From: Szabonella alba
GTDB lineage: Bacteria; Pseudomonadota; Alphaproteobacteria; Rhodobacterales; Rhodobacteraceae
Length of the DNA: 64,000 bases
Direction: 5' to 3'
Assembly (NCBI RefSeq): GCF_016765775.1
Contig: NZ_JAESVN010000004.1
Location: 62,001-126,000 of the forward strand
Shown piece after piece: positions 19,184-28,644 of the stretch. The notes below the pieces were generated by a model, which saw only the letters and a program-made list of their open reading frames with translations, had not been told where the DNA came from and did not search any database. The position numbers were made by a program, and so were the translations under genes. Each line of letters starts with the position of its first letter. Position 1 is the stretch's first letter.

Positions 19184-20074
19184 ATGCCGAACAAGGACCA
19201 GACCGCCCGCATCGCCAAAGGTGCCGGTTTCATCGCAGCGCTGGACCAGAGCGGCGGCTCCACCCCCAAGGCGCTGAAACTTTACGGTCTGACCGAGGCG
19301 GACTGGTCCGGCGAAGAGGACATGTTCGACCTGATCCATGCGATGCGCGCACGGATCATCAAATCCCCCGCCTTCACCGGCGACAAGGTGGTGGGCGCGA
19401 TCCTGTTCGAACAGACCATGGACCGCGCAATCGACGGCATCCCGACCGCGACTTATCTGTGGGAGCAGCGGCAGGTCGTTCCCTTTCTCAAGATCGACAA
19501 GGGGCTTGAGGCCGAAGATATGGGCGTGCAGGTGATGAAGCCGATCCCGGGGCTTGAGGCGCTGCTGGCCCGGGCCGTGGCAGCGGGGATTTACGGCACC
19601 AAGGAACGCTCGGTCATTTCGGCCGCCAATGCCGAAGGGATCGCGGCCTGTGTCACCCAGCAATTCGATCTGGGCGCGCAGGTTCTCGCGGCCGGTCTGG
19701 TGCCGATCCTTGAACCCGAGATCACCATCTCGATCCCCGACAAGGCCGAGGCCGAGGCGCTGCTGCGGGCGGAACTGATCCAGAAACTGGACGCGATGCA
19801 GGGCGAGGCGCAGGTGATGCTGAAACTGACCCTGCCCGAGGAGGACGGATTCTATACCCCGCTTGTTGACCATCCGCGTGTCCTGAAAGTGGTGGCCCTG
19901 TCGGGCGGCTACAGCCGGGATGAGGCCAATGCCCGCCTGTCGCGCAATCCCGGCATCATCGCCAGCTTCAGCCGTGCGCTGACGGAAGGGCTGAGCGCCG
20001 GACAGGATGATGCCGAATTCGACCGGGTGCTGGGACAGGCCATCGACGGCATTCACGCCGCCTCGGTCGCCTGA
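19184..20074 (+). CDS. class I fructose-bisphosphate aldolase
   Basis: Cleaves fructose-1,6-bisphosphate, or condenses its triose phosphates, through a lysine Schiff base. 296 residues. It begins MPNKDQTARIAKGAGFIAALDQSGGSTPKAL and has LFEQTMDRAIDG, VPFLKIDKGLE, LVPILEPEITI and, towards the end, VVALSGGYSRDEANARL. The Asp-Gln-Ser-Gly-Gly-Ser block and KIDKG fit class I. An upstream start at 19118 would add 22 residues of intergenic sequence and is rejected. It follows the SDR by about 70 bases. Confidence 0.92.
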   Translation: MPNKDQTARIAKGAGFIAALDQSGGSTPKALKLYGLTEADWSGEEDMFDLIHAMRARIIKSPAFTGDKVVGAILFEQTMDRAIDGIPTATYLWEQRQVVPFLKIDKGLEAEDMGVQVMKPIPGLEALLARAVAAGIYGTKERSVISAANAEGIAACVTQQFDLGAQVLAAGLVPILEPEITISIPDKAEAEALLRAELIQKLDAMQGEAQVMLKLTLPEEDGFYTPLVDHPRVLKVVALSGGYSRDEANARLSRNPGIIASFSRALTEGLSAGQDDAEFDRVLGQAIDGIHAASVA

Positions 20075-20161
20075 GACGAGGGCAGCGGCGCGCGGGGCAA
20101 GGCGGCCCGATGCGGGCCGGTCACGCCTGCGCGAGATCGCGCCTTTTGCGGAAAAATCGTT

Positions 20162-20185
20162 GAATCCCCCGGCTTTGGGGGATTC
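20162..20185 (+). terminator. hairpin between aldolase gene and ftsB
   Basis: Nine-base arms GAATCCCCC/GGGGGATTC with a GGCTTT loop, followed by CCTTTCC. It lies about 88 bases after the aldolase stop and before ftsB, so it probably separates the two transcripts. Confidence 0.6.
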
Positions 20186-20254
20186 CCTTTCCGAATCGGT
20201 TATGTCATCCTGCCGACATGTCCCCGTCAGAGGGATCCGAATGAGGCAGAGGGA

Positions 20255-20557
20255 ATGACCATCCAGAAAACAAGGCCCGCACTGGCCTCCTTACTTCTGG
20301 TGACGCTGGCGGTGATGCTGGGCGGCTACTTCACCTTTGCCGCCGTGCAGGGCGATTACGGCGTGTTCCGGCAGGTCGAACTGGCGGTGGAAAAGCGGGA
20401 ACTGACCGAGACCCGCGACCGCCTGCGCGTAGAACTGGCCGAAATGGAAAATCTGACCCGGCGGCTTTCTGACGAATATCTGGACCTTGATCTGCTGGAT
20501 GAACAGGCGCGCGATATTCTGGGCTATGTGCGCAGCGATGAAATCGTGATCCGCTGA
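20255..20557 (+). CDS. ftsB: FtsB/DivIC-like septum formation protein
   Basis: 100 residues. A short cytoplasmic N-terminus is followed by one membrane helix (about 11-30), then a charged coiled coil (VELAVEKRELTETRDRLRVELAEMENLTRRL) and a conserved DLLDEQARDILGYVRSDEIVI end, the DivIC/FtsB pattern. It should sit in the inner membrane with its coiled coil in the periplasm, as part of the FtsBLQ divisome complex. Its place directly before pdhA is common in this lineage. Confidence 0.88.
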   Translation: MTIQKTRPALASLLLVTLAVMLGGYFTFAAVQGDYGVFRQVELAVEKRELTETRDRLRVELAEMENLTRRLSDEYLDLDLLDEQARDILGYVRSDEIVIR

Positions 20558-20657
20558 TCCGGCCTTCCCGGCCCTTGCCCCCTGCCCTTTCTCTCTGGTT
20601 TTCAGCGCCTTCCGCGCCGCATCCGGATTCCCGGCCTTGTTTTTCCGTATCCCCTTG

Positions 20658-20679
20658 GATAGTTTAACATTGAACTATT
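20658..20679. promoter_or_regulatory. inverted repeat upstream of pdhA
   Basis: GATAGTT and AACTATTC half-sites flank an 8-base centre (core ATAGTT-N8-AACTAT at 20659-20678), about 27 bases before the pdhA ATG. Its position between promoter and start suits a repressor site for the pdh operon. No regulator can be assigned. Confidence 0.4.
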
Positions 20680-20704
20680 CCACCGTCGGGGAGGGAGACA
20701 CCCA

Positions 20705-21694
20705 ATGGCCGCAGCCAGAAAAGCCGCCAAATCCAATATATCCAAGGAAGAACTGCTCAAATACTACCGCGAGATGCTGCTGATACGGCGATTCGAGGAA
20801 AAGGCCGGGCAGCTTTACGGCATGGGTCTGATCGGCGGCTTCTGCCATCTCTATATCGGACAGGAAGCGGTCGTCGTGGGGCTGGAAGCGGCCGCCAAGG
20901 AAGGCGACAAGCGCGTCACCTCCTATCGCGACCATGGGCATATGCTGGCCTGCGGGATGGATCCCAAGGGCGTGATGGCCGAACTGACCGGGCGTGAGGG
21001 CGGCTATTCCAAGGGCAAGGGCGGCTCGATGCACATGTTCTCGAAAGAGAAACATTTCTACGGCGGCCATGGCATTGTCGGCGCGCAGGTTCCGCTGGGG
21101 GCGGGCCTCGCCTTTGCCGACAAATATCTGGGCAATGACAATGTGACCTTCACCTATTTCGGCGATGGCGCGGCCAATCAGGGCCAGGTCTATGAGACCT
21201 ATAACATGGCCGAGTTGTGGAACCTGCCGGTGGTTTTCGTGATCGAGAACAACCAGTATGCAATGGGCACATCGGTCAAGCGCTCGACGAAATCGCCCAG
21301 CCTGTGGGAACGGGGCGCCGCCTACGGCATCAAGGGTGAGGCCGTGGACGGCATGGACGTTCTGGCCGTGAAGGCCGCAGGCGAAAAGGCGGTTGCCGCC
21401 TGCCGTGCGGGCGAAGGCCCCTATATCCTTGAAATGATGACCTATCGCTATCGCGGCCATTCGATGTCGGATCCGGCGAAATACCGCACGCGCGAAGAGG
21501 TGCAGAAGATGCGCGATGAAAAAGACGCGATCGAGCATGTCCGCGACCTGCTGATTCAGGGCGGCCATGCGACCGATGAGGACCTGAAGGCCATCGACAA
21601 GGACATCAAGGCGGTCGTGAACGAAAGTGCTGAATTCGCCAAGGAGAGCCCCGAGCCCGCGCTTGAGGAACTCTGGACCGATATCTACGCCTGA
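20705..21694 (+). CDS. pdhA: pyruvate dehydrogenase E1 alpha subunit
   Basis: 329 residues. Forms the thiamine-diphosphate E1 heterotetramer with PdhB and decarboxylates pyruvate. Seen: [32 protein letters not shown], the [29 protein letters not shown] block, the TPP motif [12 protein letters not shown]...NNQYAMGT, and [22 protein letters not shown] lies before the ATG. It is first gene of pdhA-pdhB-pdhC, with a 14-base gap to pdhB. The E3 subunit (lpd) is not in this window. Confidence 0.97.
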   Translation: MAAARKAAKSNISKEELLKYYREMLLIRRFEEKAGQLYGMGLIGGFCHLYIGQEAVVVGLEAAAKEGDKRVTSYRDHGHMLACGMDPKGVMAELTGREGGYSKGKGGSMHMFSKEKHFYGGHGIVGAQVPLGAGLAFADKYLGNDNVTFTYFGDGAANQGQVYETYNMAELWNLPVVFVIENNQYAMGTSVKRSTKSPSLWERGAAYGIKGEAVDGMDVLAVKAAGEKAVAACRAGEGPYILEMMTYRYRGHSMSDPAKYRTREEVQKMRDEKDAIEHVRDLLIQGGHATDEDLKAIDKDIKAVVNESAEFAKESPEPALEELWTDIYA

Positions 21695-21708
21695 GGGGGG
21701 AACACAGA

Positions 21709-23094
21709 ATGGCTATTCAAGTACTCATGCCCGCGCTGTCTCCCACGATGGAGGAAGGCACGCTTGCGAAATGGCTGGTCAAGGAAGGCGATACCGTCAA
21801 ATCCGGCCAGATCCTTGCAGAGATCGAAACCGACAAGGCGACGATGGAATTCGAAGCCGTGGATGAAGGCATCATCGGCAAGATCCTTGTCGAGGAAGGC
21901 GCCGCCGGGGTGAAGGTGAACACCCCCATCGCGGTGCTGGTCGAGGAAGGCGAGGATGCCTCGGCTGCTGCCGAAGCGCCCGCCGCCGATGCCGGAAAAT
22001 CCGATGAGGCGCCCGCCGAAACCGAATCCGGCGCGCCCAAGGCCGAGGCGCGCAGCGCCGCCCCGGTAGAGGTGGTGTCCAAAGCCTCGCCCGACTGGCC
22101 CGAAGGCACGGCGATGAAGACCATGACCGTGCGTGAGGCCCTGCGTGAGGCCATGGCCGAGGAAATGCGCGGCGATGGCACCGTGTTCCTGATGGGCGAA
22201 GAGGTCGGCGAATATCAGGGCGCCTACAAGATCAGTCAGGGCCTGCTGGATGAATTCGGGCCGAAGCGTGTGGTCGACACCCCGATCACCGAACATGGCT
22301 TTGCCGGGATCGCGGTTGGCGCAAGCTGGGCCGGATTGCGGCCCATCGTCGAGTTCATGACCTTCAACTTCGCCATGCAGGCCATTGATCACATTATCAA
22401 TTCGGCGGCAAAGACGCTCTATATGTCGGGCGGGCAGATGGGATCACCCATCGTGTTCCGCGGCCCGAACGGGGCGGCGGCGCGGGTGGGCGCGCAGCAC
22501 AGTCAGGACTATTCGGCATGGTATTCGGCGATTCCTGGCCTGCGGGTCGTTATCCCCTATTCGGCATCCGACGCGAAGGGCCTGCTCAAATCGGCGATCC
22601 GCGATCCGAACCCGGTGATCTTCCTTGAGAATGAAATCCTCTATGGCAAATCCTTCGAGGTGCCGCAGATTGATGATTTCACCATTCCCTTCGGCAAGGC
22701 CCGGATCTGGCGCGAAGGGACGGATGTCACCATCGTGTCCTTCGGCATCGGCATGACCTATGCGCTGGAAGCGGCAGACAAACTGGCCGCCGAGGGCATT
22801 TCGGCCGAAGTGATCGACCTGCGCACCCTGCGCCCGCTGGATTACGACACGGTTCTGGCATCGGTCCAGAAGACCAACCGCTGCGTCACGGTCGAGGAAG
22901 GCTTCCCCGTGGGGTCCATCGGCAACCATCTGTCGGCGGTGATCATGGAACGCGCCTTCGACTATCTGGATGCGCCGGTGATCAACTGCACGGGCAAGGA
23001 TGTGCCGATGCCCTATGCGGCCAATCTTGAAAAACACGCTTTGGTGACGACCGCCGAGGTGGTCGAGGCCGTCAAATCCGTCTGCTACCGTTAA
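21709..23094 (+). CDS. pdhB: pyruvate dehydrogenase E1 beta subunit with N-terminal lipoyl domain
   Basis: 461 residues. Residues 1-80 are a lipoyl domain ([16 protein letters not shown], lipoyl Lys K43 in [12 protein letters not shown]). Then comes an Ala/Glu/Pro-rich flexible linker (about 83-125), then the transketolase-like E1 beta part: [65 protein letters not shown] and a C-terminal half ending [18 protein letters not shown] lipoyl domain on E1 beta rather than only E2 is known from alphaproteobacteria. The domain is nearly identical to that of PdhC. Confidence 0.97.
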   Translation: MAIQVLMPALSPTMEEGTLAKWLVKEGDTVKSGQILAEIETDKATMEFEAVDEGIIGKILVEEGAAGVKVNTPIAVLVEEGEDASAAAEAPAADAGKSDEAPAETESGAPKAEARSAAPVEVVSKASPDWPEGTAMKTMTVREALREAMAEEMRGDGTVFLMGEEVGEYQGAYKISQGLLDEFGPKRVVDTPITEHGFAGIAVGASWAGLRPIVEFMTFNFAMQAIDHIINSAAKTLYMSGGQMGSPIVFRGPNGAAARVGAQHSQDYSAWYSAIPGLRVVIPYSASDAKGLLKSAIRDPNPVIFLENEILYGKSFEVPQIDDFTIPFGKARIWREGTDVTIVSFGIGMTYALEAADKLAAEGISAEVIDLRTLRPLDYDTVLASVQKTNRCVTVEEGFPVGSIGNHLSAVIMERAFDYLDAPVINCTGKDVPMPYAANLEKHALVTTAEVVEAVKSVCYR

Positions 23095-23106
23095 GGAGGA
23101 CACGCT

Positions 23107-24420
23107 ATGGCAACGCAGATCCTGATGCCCGCGCTTTCTCCGACGATGGAGGAAGGCACGCTGGCAAAATGGCTGGTCAAGGAGGGGGATGAGGTCAAGT
23201 CGGGCCAGATCCTCGCCGAGATCGAGACCGACAAGGCCACGATGGAATTCGAGGCGGTGGATGAGGGGGTCATCGGCAAGATCCTTGTCTCCGAAGGTAC
23301 CGCCGGCGTGAAGGTCAATGACCCGATCGCCGTGCTGCTGGAGGAAGGCGAGGATGCCTCGGCGGCCGAGGCGGCACCGGCGGCGAAATCCGCCCCCGAA
23401 GAAGCCCCGAAGTCCGAGGCCCCCAAGGCCGAAACCAAAAAAACGGGCGATGCGAAACCCGCAAGCCCTGCCCCGAAAGCGGCAGGCGCGCGGGTCTTTG
23501 CCTCGCCGCTGGCGCGGCGGATTGCGGCGGAAAAGGGCCTTGATCTGTCCCAGATCACCGGTTCCGGCCCGCATGGCCGCATCGTCAAGGCCGATCTGGA
23601 AGGCGCGAAACCGGCAGCCGCCGCCCCGGCCAGGGCCGCCGAGGCCCCTGCGGCCAAACCGGCAAGCCCTGCCCCGGCCATGGCCAGCGGTGCATCTGCC
23701 GAAACGGTCATGAAGATGTTCGCCGACCGCAGCTATACCGAGGTGCCGCTGGACGGGATGCGCAAGACCATCGCCGCCCGCCTGACCGAGGCCAAGCAGA
23801 CCATCCCGCATTTCTATCTGCGCCGTGAGGTGCAGCTTGATACGCTGATGGCCTTCCGTGCCACGCTCAACAAGCAGCTTGAAGGGCGCGGGGTCAAACT
23901 GTCGGTCAATGACTTCATTATCAAGGCCTGCGCCAATGCGCTTCAGGCGGTGCCGGATTGCAATGCGGTCTGGGCGGGCGACCGCATTCTGAAGCTGAAA
24001 CCGTCGGATGTGGCGGTGGCCGTGGCGATCGAGGGCGGGCTTTTCACCCCCGTCCTGCGCGACGCGCATCAGAAATCGCTTTCGACGCTGTCGGCGGAAA
24101 TGAAGGATTTGGCGACCCGCGCCAAGACCCGCAAACTTGCCCCGCATGAATATCAGGGCGGCAGTTTCGCGATCTCCAATCTGGGCATGATGGGGGTCGA
24201 GAACTTCGACGCCGTCATCAACCCGCCGCATGGGTCCATCCTTGCGGTCGGGGCCGGGATCAAGAAGCCGGTCGTCGATGCCACAGGCGAAATCAAGGTC
24301 GCCACAATGATGTCGATGACGCTGTCGGTGGATCACCGGGTGATCGACGGCGCCTTGGGGGCAGAGTTCTTGAAGGCGGTGATCGACAATCTGGAAAACC
24401 CGATGGCCATGCTGGCCTAA
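23107..24420 (+). CDS. pdhC: dihydrolipoamide acetyltransferase (E2) of pyruvate dehydrogenase
   Basis: 437 residues. It has an N-terminal lipoyl domain (K43), an Ala/Pro/Lys-rich linker, and a peripheral subunit-binding domain around residue 130-165 ([35 protein letters not shown]). A second linker leads to the acetyltransferase core with [27 protein letters not shown] and the catalytic [14 protein letters not shown]. It transfers acetyl from lipoamide to CoA and forms the core of the complex. GGAGG precedes the start. A textbook terminator follows. Confidence 0.97.
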   Translation: MATQILMPALSPTMEEGTLAKWLVKEGDEVKSGQILAEIETDKATMEFEAVDEGVIGKILVSEGTAGVKVNDPIAVLLEEGEDASAAEAAPAAKSAPEEAPKSEAPKAETKKTGDAKPASPAPKAAGARVFASPLARRIAAEKGLDLSQITGSGPHGRIVKADLEGAKPAAAAPARAAEAPAAKPASPAPAMASGASAETVMKMFADRSYTEVPLDGMRKTIAARLTEAKQTIPHFYLRREVQLDTLMAFRATLNKQLEGRGVKLSVNDFIIKACANALQAVPDCNAVWAGDRILKLKPSDVAVAVAIEGGLFTPVLRDAHQKSLSTLSAEMKDLATRAKTRKLAPHEYQGGSFAISNLGMMGVENFDAVINPPHGSILAVGAGIKKPVVDATGEIKVATMMSMTLSVDHRVIDGALGAEFLKAVIDNLENPMAMLA

Positions 24421-24441
24421 GTCAATCCGAAACAAACAAAG

Positions 24442-24471
24442 CGCCCGCAATCAAAGGATTGCGGGCGTTTT
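24442..24471 (+). terminator. intrinsic terminator of the pdh operon
   Basis: Perfect 11-base stem CGCCCGCAATC/GATTGCGGGCG with an AAAG loop, then TTTTCTT, 22 bases after the pdhC stop. Confidence 0.92.
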
Positions 24472-24522
24472 CTTATGTGATGGGTGAAGTATTCCAAGGC
24501 CCCAAACTACAGGGCCTCGGGA

Positions 24523-25584
24523 TCAGAACGGCAGTTTCAGCCCATAGGTCGCGGCCAATGTGCGGAACCCGTCCTGCGTGACCGGATCAAGCGGCAGCCC
24601 GTCAACGCGCCGCCGCGCGGCCTCGGCCCATTCGCGATCGCCGGGGGCCATGACGCGGCAATCGGGCCGCGCAGGAGAGTTGCGCAAGAGATCCAGATAG
24701 CGCCGCATCCCTGCCTCGACGATCCCCGCCCCGATGAACCCGTCAGGATCCATCGCCAGAACGAATGCCCCCATTTCACGCGGGGTGGACATGTCCGGCC
24801 CCCCCATCGGCAGAATCTCGGGCGAGAGCCGCATCCCCGTCAGCACCGCCGAGAAAATCTCGGCCACGCCGCCGATGGCGGCACCCTTGAAGCCAAATTC
24901 ACCCCCAACCGGGGCCAGCATTTCGGCCAGATGCGGATCGGTGGTGTTCACACCCTTGGCATCCGAGGCAACCCCGACAGGCAGCGTCACACCAAGCGAA
25001 CGGTACAGCTCGACCCGGTTATAGGGCACGGCACTGGTCGCCATGTCCAGCAGCCACGGATCAGGCCCGCCCGAGGGCGCCGCGACCGAAAACGGGTTGG
25101 TGCCGTGAAACCGTTCGGTCCCGTCATGCAGCCGCACGAAACTGTCGGAATTCGCGACGACCAGTGCCAGAAACCCCTTGTCGGCGGCATATTTGGCATA
25201 GGCCCCCGCCGGGCCGAAATGCGAGGAGTTGCGGATGCCGACAGCGGCGATGCCGCTTTCGCGGGCCATCTCCATCGCGTGATCCATGGCGCAGTAGGTC
25301 GCGCGTGCGCCCTGCGCATGATCGGCTTCCAGCAGGCCCGAACCTGTCTTGATACGCCGAAGCTCGGGCTTGGGCCGTTTGTTCAGCCGCCCGCCTTCCA
25401 GCGCGCGGATGTAATGCGCTGTCAAGCGCACGCCATGGCTGTCCACACCATGCACCGAGCCGTGCATCATCGACCGCGTCGCATCGCGCGCGGTTTCCGC
25501 ATCCGCCCCGCAGGCGGTAAAGGCGCTGACACAGAACGCCTCTACCGCCGCGACAGGCGCGCGGATCACTTCATTTGCCGTCAT
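24523..25584 (-). CDS. malate/lactate/ureidoglycolate dehydrogenase family (Ldh_2) oxidoreductase
   Basis: 353 residues, NAD(P)-dependent 2-hydroxyacid or imine reductase of the Ldh_2/YiaK fold. Family landmarks: GVDSHGV with the catalytic His, RNSSHFGPAGAYAKYAADKG, NSDSFVRLHDGTERFHGTNPFSVAAP and the C-terminal GFRTLAATYGL. Members act on malate, lactate, ureidoglycolate, 2,3-diketogulonate, sulfolactate or cyclic imines, so substrate is open. Last gene of a three-gene minus-strand run (Gfo/Idh/MocA, SDR, Ldh_2; gaps 15-18 bases), divergent from a TRAP transporter. A good GGGGAG site precedes the ATG. Confidence 0.88.
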   Translation of the reverse strand: MTANEVIRAPVAAVEAFCVSAFTACGADAETARDATRSMMHGSVHGVDSHGVRLTAHYIRALEGGRLNKRPKPELRRIKTGSGLLEADHAQGARATYCAMDHAMEMARESGIAAVGIRNSSHFGPAGAYAKYAADKGFLALVVANSDSFVRLHDGTERFHGTNPFSVAAPSGGPDPWLLDMATSAVPYNRVELYRSLGVTLPVGVASDAKGVNTTDPHLAEMLAPVGGEFGFKGAAIGGVAEIFSAVLTGMRLSPEILPMGGPDMSTPREMGAFVLAMDPDGFIGAGIVEAGMRRYLDLLRNSPARPDCRVMAPGDREWAEAARRRVDGLPLDPVTQDGFRTLAATYGLKLPF

Positions 25585-25599
25585 GTTCCGCTCCCCGCC

Positions 25600-26379
25600 T
25601 TACGGCATCAACTGACCGCCATTGACCTCGATCACCTGTCCGATGACATAGGCCGAAAGGCTTTCGCAGGCGAGGAACAGATAGGCCCCGACGCAATCTT
25701 CCGCAACGCCCAGGCGGCCCTGCGGCACGGTCGCCAGCATGGCGTCAAGCTGCGCCTGCGTGGAATAGCGTTCATGGAAGGGCGTGGTGATGACTCCGGG
25801 CGCGACACCGTTCACGCGGATGCCTTTGCTGATCCATTCCTTGGCCATGCCGCGTGTGACATTCGAGACGAAGGATTTGGACGAGCCGTAAAGCCCCGCA
25901 CCGCCGCCCGCACCGTTGCGCGCCGCGATCGAGGTGGTGTTGATGACGAAACCGCCCTGTTTGGCCAGCCAGGGATAGGCGGCCTTGCTTGCGGTGATGA
26001 CCGACCGCGCGTTCAGGTCCATGATCTCGTCATAGATCTCATCGGTCGCCTCGGCATAGGGGATGCGCGTGACCATGCCACCGGCATTGTTGATCAGCCC
26101 GTCCAGCCCGCCGAATGCCTCGGCCACATCCTTGACGGCGGCGATGATCTCATCGGATTTCAACATGTCGGCCTTGACCAGACGGACGGTGCCGCCCGCG
26201 GCCTCGATCTCGGCGGCCAGCGCCTCGGCGGCCTCACGGCTGGAATTGTAATGCAGGCCCACCTTGGCGCCCTGTGCGGCAAAGGCACGGGCAAGCTCAG
26301 CCCCGATGCCCGTCGATGCGCCGGTGATGAGCACCGATTTTCCCGCAAGCTCGGGCAGTTTGATGGAAGTCAATGACAT
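25600..26379 (-). CDS. SDR-family oxidoreductase
   Basis: 259 residues, classical SDR: TGASTGIGAELARAFAAQGAKV, LINNAGGM, catalytic Ser in INTTSIAARNG and Tyr/Lys in YGSSKSF, then VNGVAPGVITTPFHERY and a typical VIGQVIEVNGGQLMP end. It probably oxidises a sugar, sugar acid or polyol taken up by the linked TRAP system. AGGAGG lies before the ATG. Middle gene of the three dehydrogenases. Confidence 0.9.
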   Translation of the reverse strand: MSLTSIKLPELAGKSVLITGASTGIGAELARAFAAQGAKVGLHYNSSREAAEALAAEIEAAGGTVRLVKADMLKSDEIIAAVKDVAEAFGGLDGLINNAGGMVTRIPYAEATDEIYDEIMDLNARSVITASKAAYPWLAKQGGFVINTTSIAARNGAGGGAGLYGSSKSFVSNVTRGMAKEWISKGIRVNGVAPGVITTPFHERYSTQAQLDAMLATVPQGRLGVAEDCVGAYLFLACESLSAYVIGQVIEVNGGQLMP

Positions 26380-26397
26380 GGTATCCTCCTCTGGATG

Positions 26398-27417
26398 TCA
26401 GGTGACGGAACAGCGCTGTCCGGTTTCGGATGAGCGCAGGATCGCGTCGATAAGTCTGTGGACATGAAGCGCGCTTTGCCCGTTTGACCGGGGTGCGCGG
26501 CCTGTCTGCACCGCGTCGATGAAGTCGGCGATCTGGGCGCGGTGCCATTCATGGGGGAAATCCATGATATTGGCCCCCCCGCCCGAGGCGGTGACCGCCC
26601 CGAAGGTTTCGGTCCCGCCGTCAATCCAGTCCACGCGCAACACACCGCCCGCAAAATGCGCAGTGCCCTTTTCGCAGTTCAGCGTCAGAATCTCCTGCCC
26701 GCCGGGATAGCTGGCCGTCGTCGCCATGACCGATCCCATCGCCCCGTTTTCAAAGCGGATCGCGGCAGCGGCGAAATCCTCGGTTTCCATGCGGTGACGG
26801 GTGGTGGCCGTCATCGCCTGCACCTCGGCTGCAGGGCCGGTGACCGACAGCATCAGATCCAGCATATGGATCGCCTGCGTGATCAGCACCCCGCCCCCGT
26901 CACGCGCCTTCGTGCCGCGCCCGGGTTCGTCATAATAGCTTTGCGGCCGCCACCACGGCACCTGCAGCGAGACCGACCCAAGCCGCCCAAGCCCGCCCTT
27001 GTCCATCAGATCGCGCAGCGCAAGCGCGCCCTCGCGGAACCGGTGCTGGAAGATCACGCCAAGGGGCAGACCCGCCTGCGCACAAAGATCGACGATTTCA
27101 CTCGCGGCGGCGGTGTCACGTTCCACCGGCTTTTCCACCAGCAGCGCCTTGCCTGCTGCGACGGCGGCGCGCACGACCTCCATCCGTTGATCGGGCGGGG
27201 TCAGAACCAGCAGCGCATCGACCGCCGGATCCTCCAGCAGATCCTCCAGCCGCGACACGACGGGAACTCCATAGCGCTCCTGCGCGGCCTTCCGGCCTGC
27301 CTCGGTGCGACAGAAAACCCCGCGCAGATCAACATCCGGAGCCAGATCCGCAAGCGATCGGAAATGCGGCGCTGCGGCCAGTCCCGCGCCCAGAACACCG
27401 ATTCCGAACTTCGCCAT
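26398..27417 (-). CDS. Gfo/Idh/MocA-family oxidoreductase
   Basis: 339 residues. N-terminal Rossmann fold with FGIGVLGAGLAAAPHFRSL, the catalytic-lysine motif VEKPVERD, and the C-terminal alpha/beta domain with DGGGVLITQAIHMLDLML. Members oxidise or reduce sugars, inositols and sugar acids with NAD(P). It is first of the three-gene run and begins just across a 161-base divergent promoter region from the TRAP genes. GGAGGGGG precedes the start. Substrate unknown. Confidence 0.9.
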   Translation of the reverse strand: MAKFGIGVLGAGLAAAPHFRSLADLAPDVDLRGVFCRTEAGRKAAQERYGVPVVSRLEDLLEDPAVDALLVLTPPDQRMEVVRAAVAAGKALLVEKPVERDTAAASEIVDLCAQAGLPLGVIFQHRFREGALALRDLMDKGGLGRLGSVSLQVPWWRPQSYYDEPGRGTKARDGGGVLITQAIHMLDLMLSVTGPAAEVQAMTATTRHRMETEDFAAAAIRFENGAMGSVMATTASYPGGQEILTLNCEKGTAHFAGGVLRVDWIDGGTETFGAVTASGGGANIMDFPHEWHRAQIADFIDAVQTGRAPRSNGQSALHVHRLIDAILRSSETGQRCSVT

Positions 27418-27514
27418 ATTTCCCCCTCCGGTCTCCGCGCAATCATCGCGCGATTCGCCTCTTTGCTGCGGCGATCTGCCTTTTGAAAAGGCTTGATTGA
27501 CAGCAGGCTATAAT

Positions 27515-27529
27515 ACCATACTACCATAC
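27515..27529. promoter_or_regulatory. direct repeat in the divergent promoter of the TRAP unit
   Basis: ACCATAC occurs twice with an 8-base period, immediately after a TATAAT hexamer (27509-27514), in the gap between the Gfo/Idh/MocA gene and the TRAP binding protein. A repressor bound here would block both transcripts. The GntR protein of this unit is the natural candidate, but this is positional inference. Confidence 0.4.
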
Positions 27530-27578
27530 ACAAGCCGGAGATCGGGAGAATCCCCGGCGCAACGTGGAGGAGATACAA

Positions 27579-28550
27579 ATGAAGAGACTCGCACTTGGCG
27601 TCAGCCTTGCCGCCCTCATGGCCGCACCGGTCGGCGCGACCGAACTGGTCGGCGCATCGCAATTCAACGAGGACCACGCCTTTACCAAGGCAATGCGCGA
27701 ATTCGAACGTGTGGCCAGCGAATGCTCTGGCGGCTCGCTGACCTTTGATCTGCACCTGAACTCGGAACTCGGCCTCGAAAAGGACTATTTCGAGAATATG
27801 AGCCAGGGCATCGCAGTCGATTACGCCATCGTTTCGCCCTCGCATATGTCCACCTTCTCGCAGCAGGCGCCGCTGATGGACATGCCCTTCCTGTTCCGCG
27901 ATCTCGATCACTGGAACAAGGTTCTGGACAGCGACGCGATGCAGCCCCTGGCCGATGACGTTCTGGAAAAGGCCAATGTCCGGATTATCGGTTATTCGGG
28001 CGGCGGCACGCGCAACATGATCGTGAACAAGCCGATCACGAACATGGCCGAACTTGCGGGCCTTCCGATCCGTGTCATGGGCGCACCGATCCAGATCCAG
28101 ATTTTCGAGGCGATCACGGCCGCCCCGTCGGTCATCGCCTATGCAGAGGTCTATAACGCCATCCAGACCGGCGTGATTGATGCCGCCGAGAATGAGGCGG
28201 CGGGCCTTGAGCAGATGAAGTTCTATGAGGTCGGCCCCCATATCTCGCTGACCAATCACGCGATCACGGTGCGTCCGCTGGCCATTGCGGAAGCCACCTT
28301 CCAGCGTCTGACCGAGGCCGAACAGGCCTGTATCATCGAAGCGGGCCGGATCGGTGGCAAGCTTGGCCGTGAGGTCGAAAGCACCGAAGACGCGCAGAAG
28401 CTGAAAAGCATGGAGGATGCGGGACTCTTGACGACCCATGTCTTCACCGAGCGTGACCAGTTGCTGGAACTCGCAGCCCCGGTGAAGCGCGCCTATGCCG
28501 AAGAACTGGGTGCCACGGCCGTTCTCGACGCGATCGAGGCGGTTCAGTAA
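27579..28550 (+). CDS. TRAP transporter solute-binding protein, DctP family
   Basis: 323 residues with a signal peptide (MKRLALGVSLAALMAAPVGA) for export to the periplasm. It has the DctP features MDMPFLFRDLDHWNKVLDS, the conserved carboxylate-binding Arg in LPIRVMGAP, and AEVYNAIQTGVIDAAENEAAGL. It captures an organic acid and delivers it to the DctQM permease. The ATG at 27579 is chosen because GGAGGAG lies just upstream and the signal peptide begins there. First of dctP-dctQ-dctM-gntR. The ligand is probably a sugar acid or similar carboxylate. Confidence 0.92.
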   Translation: MKRLALGVSLAALMAAPVGATELVGASQFNEDHAFTKAMREFERVASECSGGSLTFDLHLNSELGLEKDYFENMSQGIAVDYAIVSPSHMSTFSQQAPLMDMPFLFRDLDHWNKVLDSDAMQPLADDVLEKANVRIIGYSGGGTRNMIVNKPITNMAELAGLPIRVMGAPIQIQIFEAITAAPSVIAYAEVYNAIQTGVIDAAENEAAGLEQMKFYEVGPHISLTNHAITVRPLAIAEATFQRLTEAEQACIIEAGRIGGKLGREVESTEDAQKLKSMEDAGLLTTHVFTERDQLLELAAPVKRAYAEELGATAVLDAIEAVQ

Positions 28551-28644
28551 CCACGGACAAACCGGATCCGGCAGGTGGCGCTCCCGCGCCTGCCGGACCC
28601 GGCTTTCCGGGATAATCCAACCCCAAATTCAAGGGTCCGAAGTC

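Noticed and set aside
22444-24450. Long minus-strand frame opposite pdhB-pdhC
   Set aside because: Shadow of high-GC coding DNA; Arg/His/Gly-rich translation without domains.
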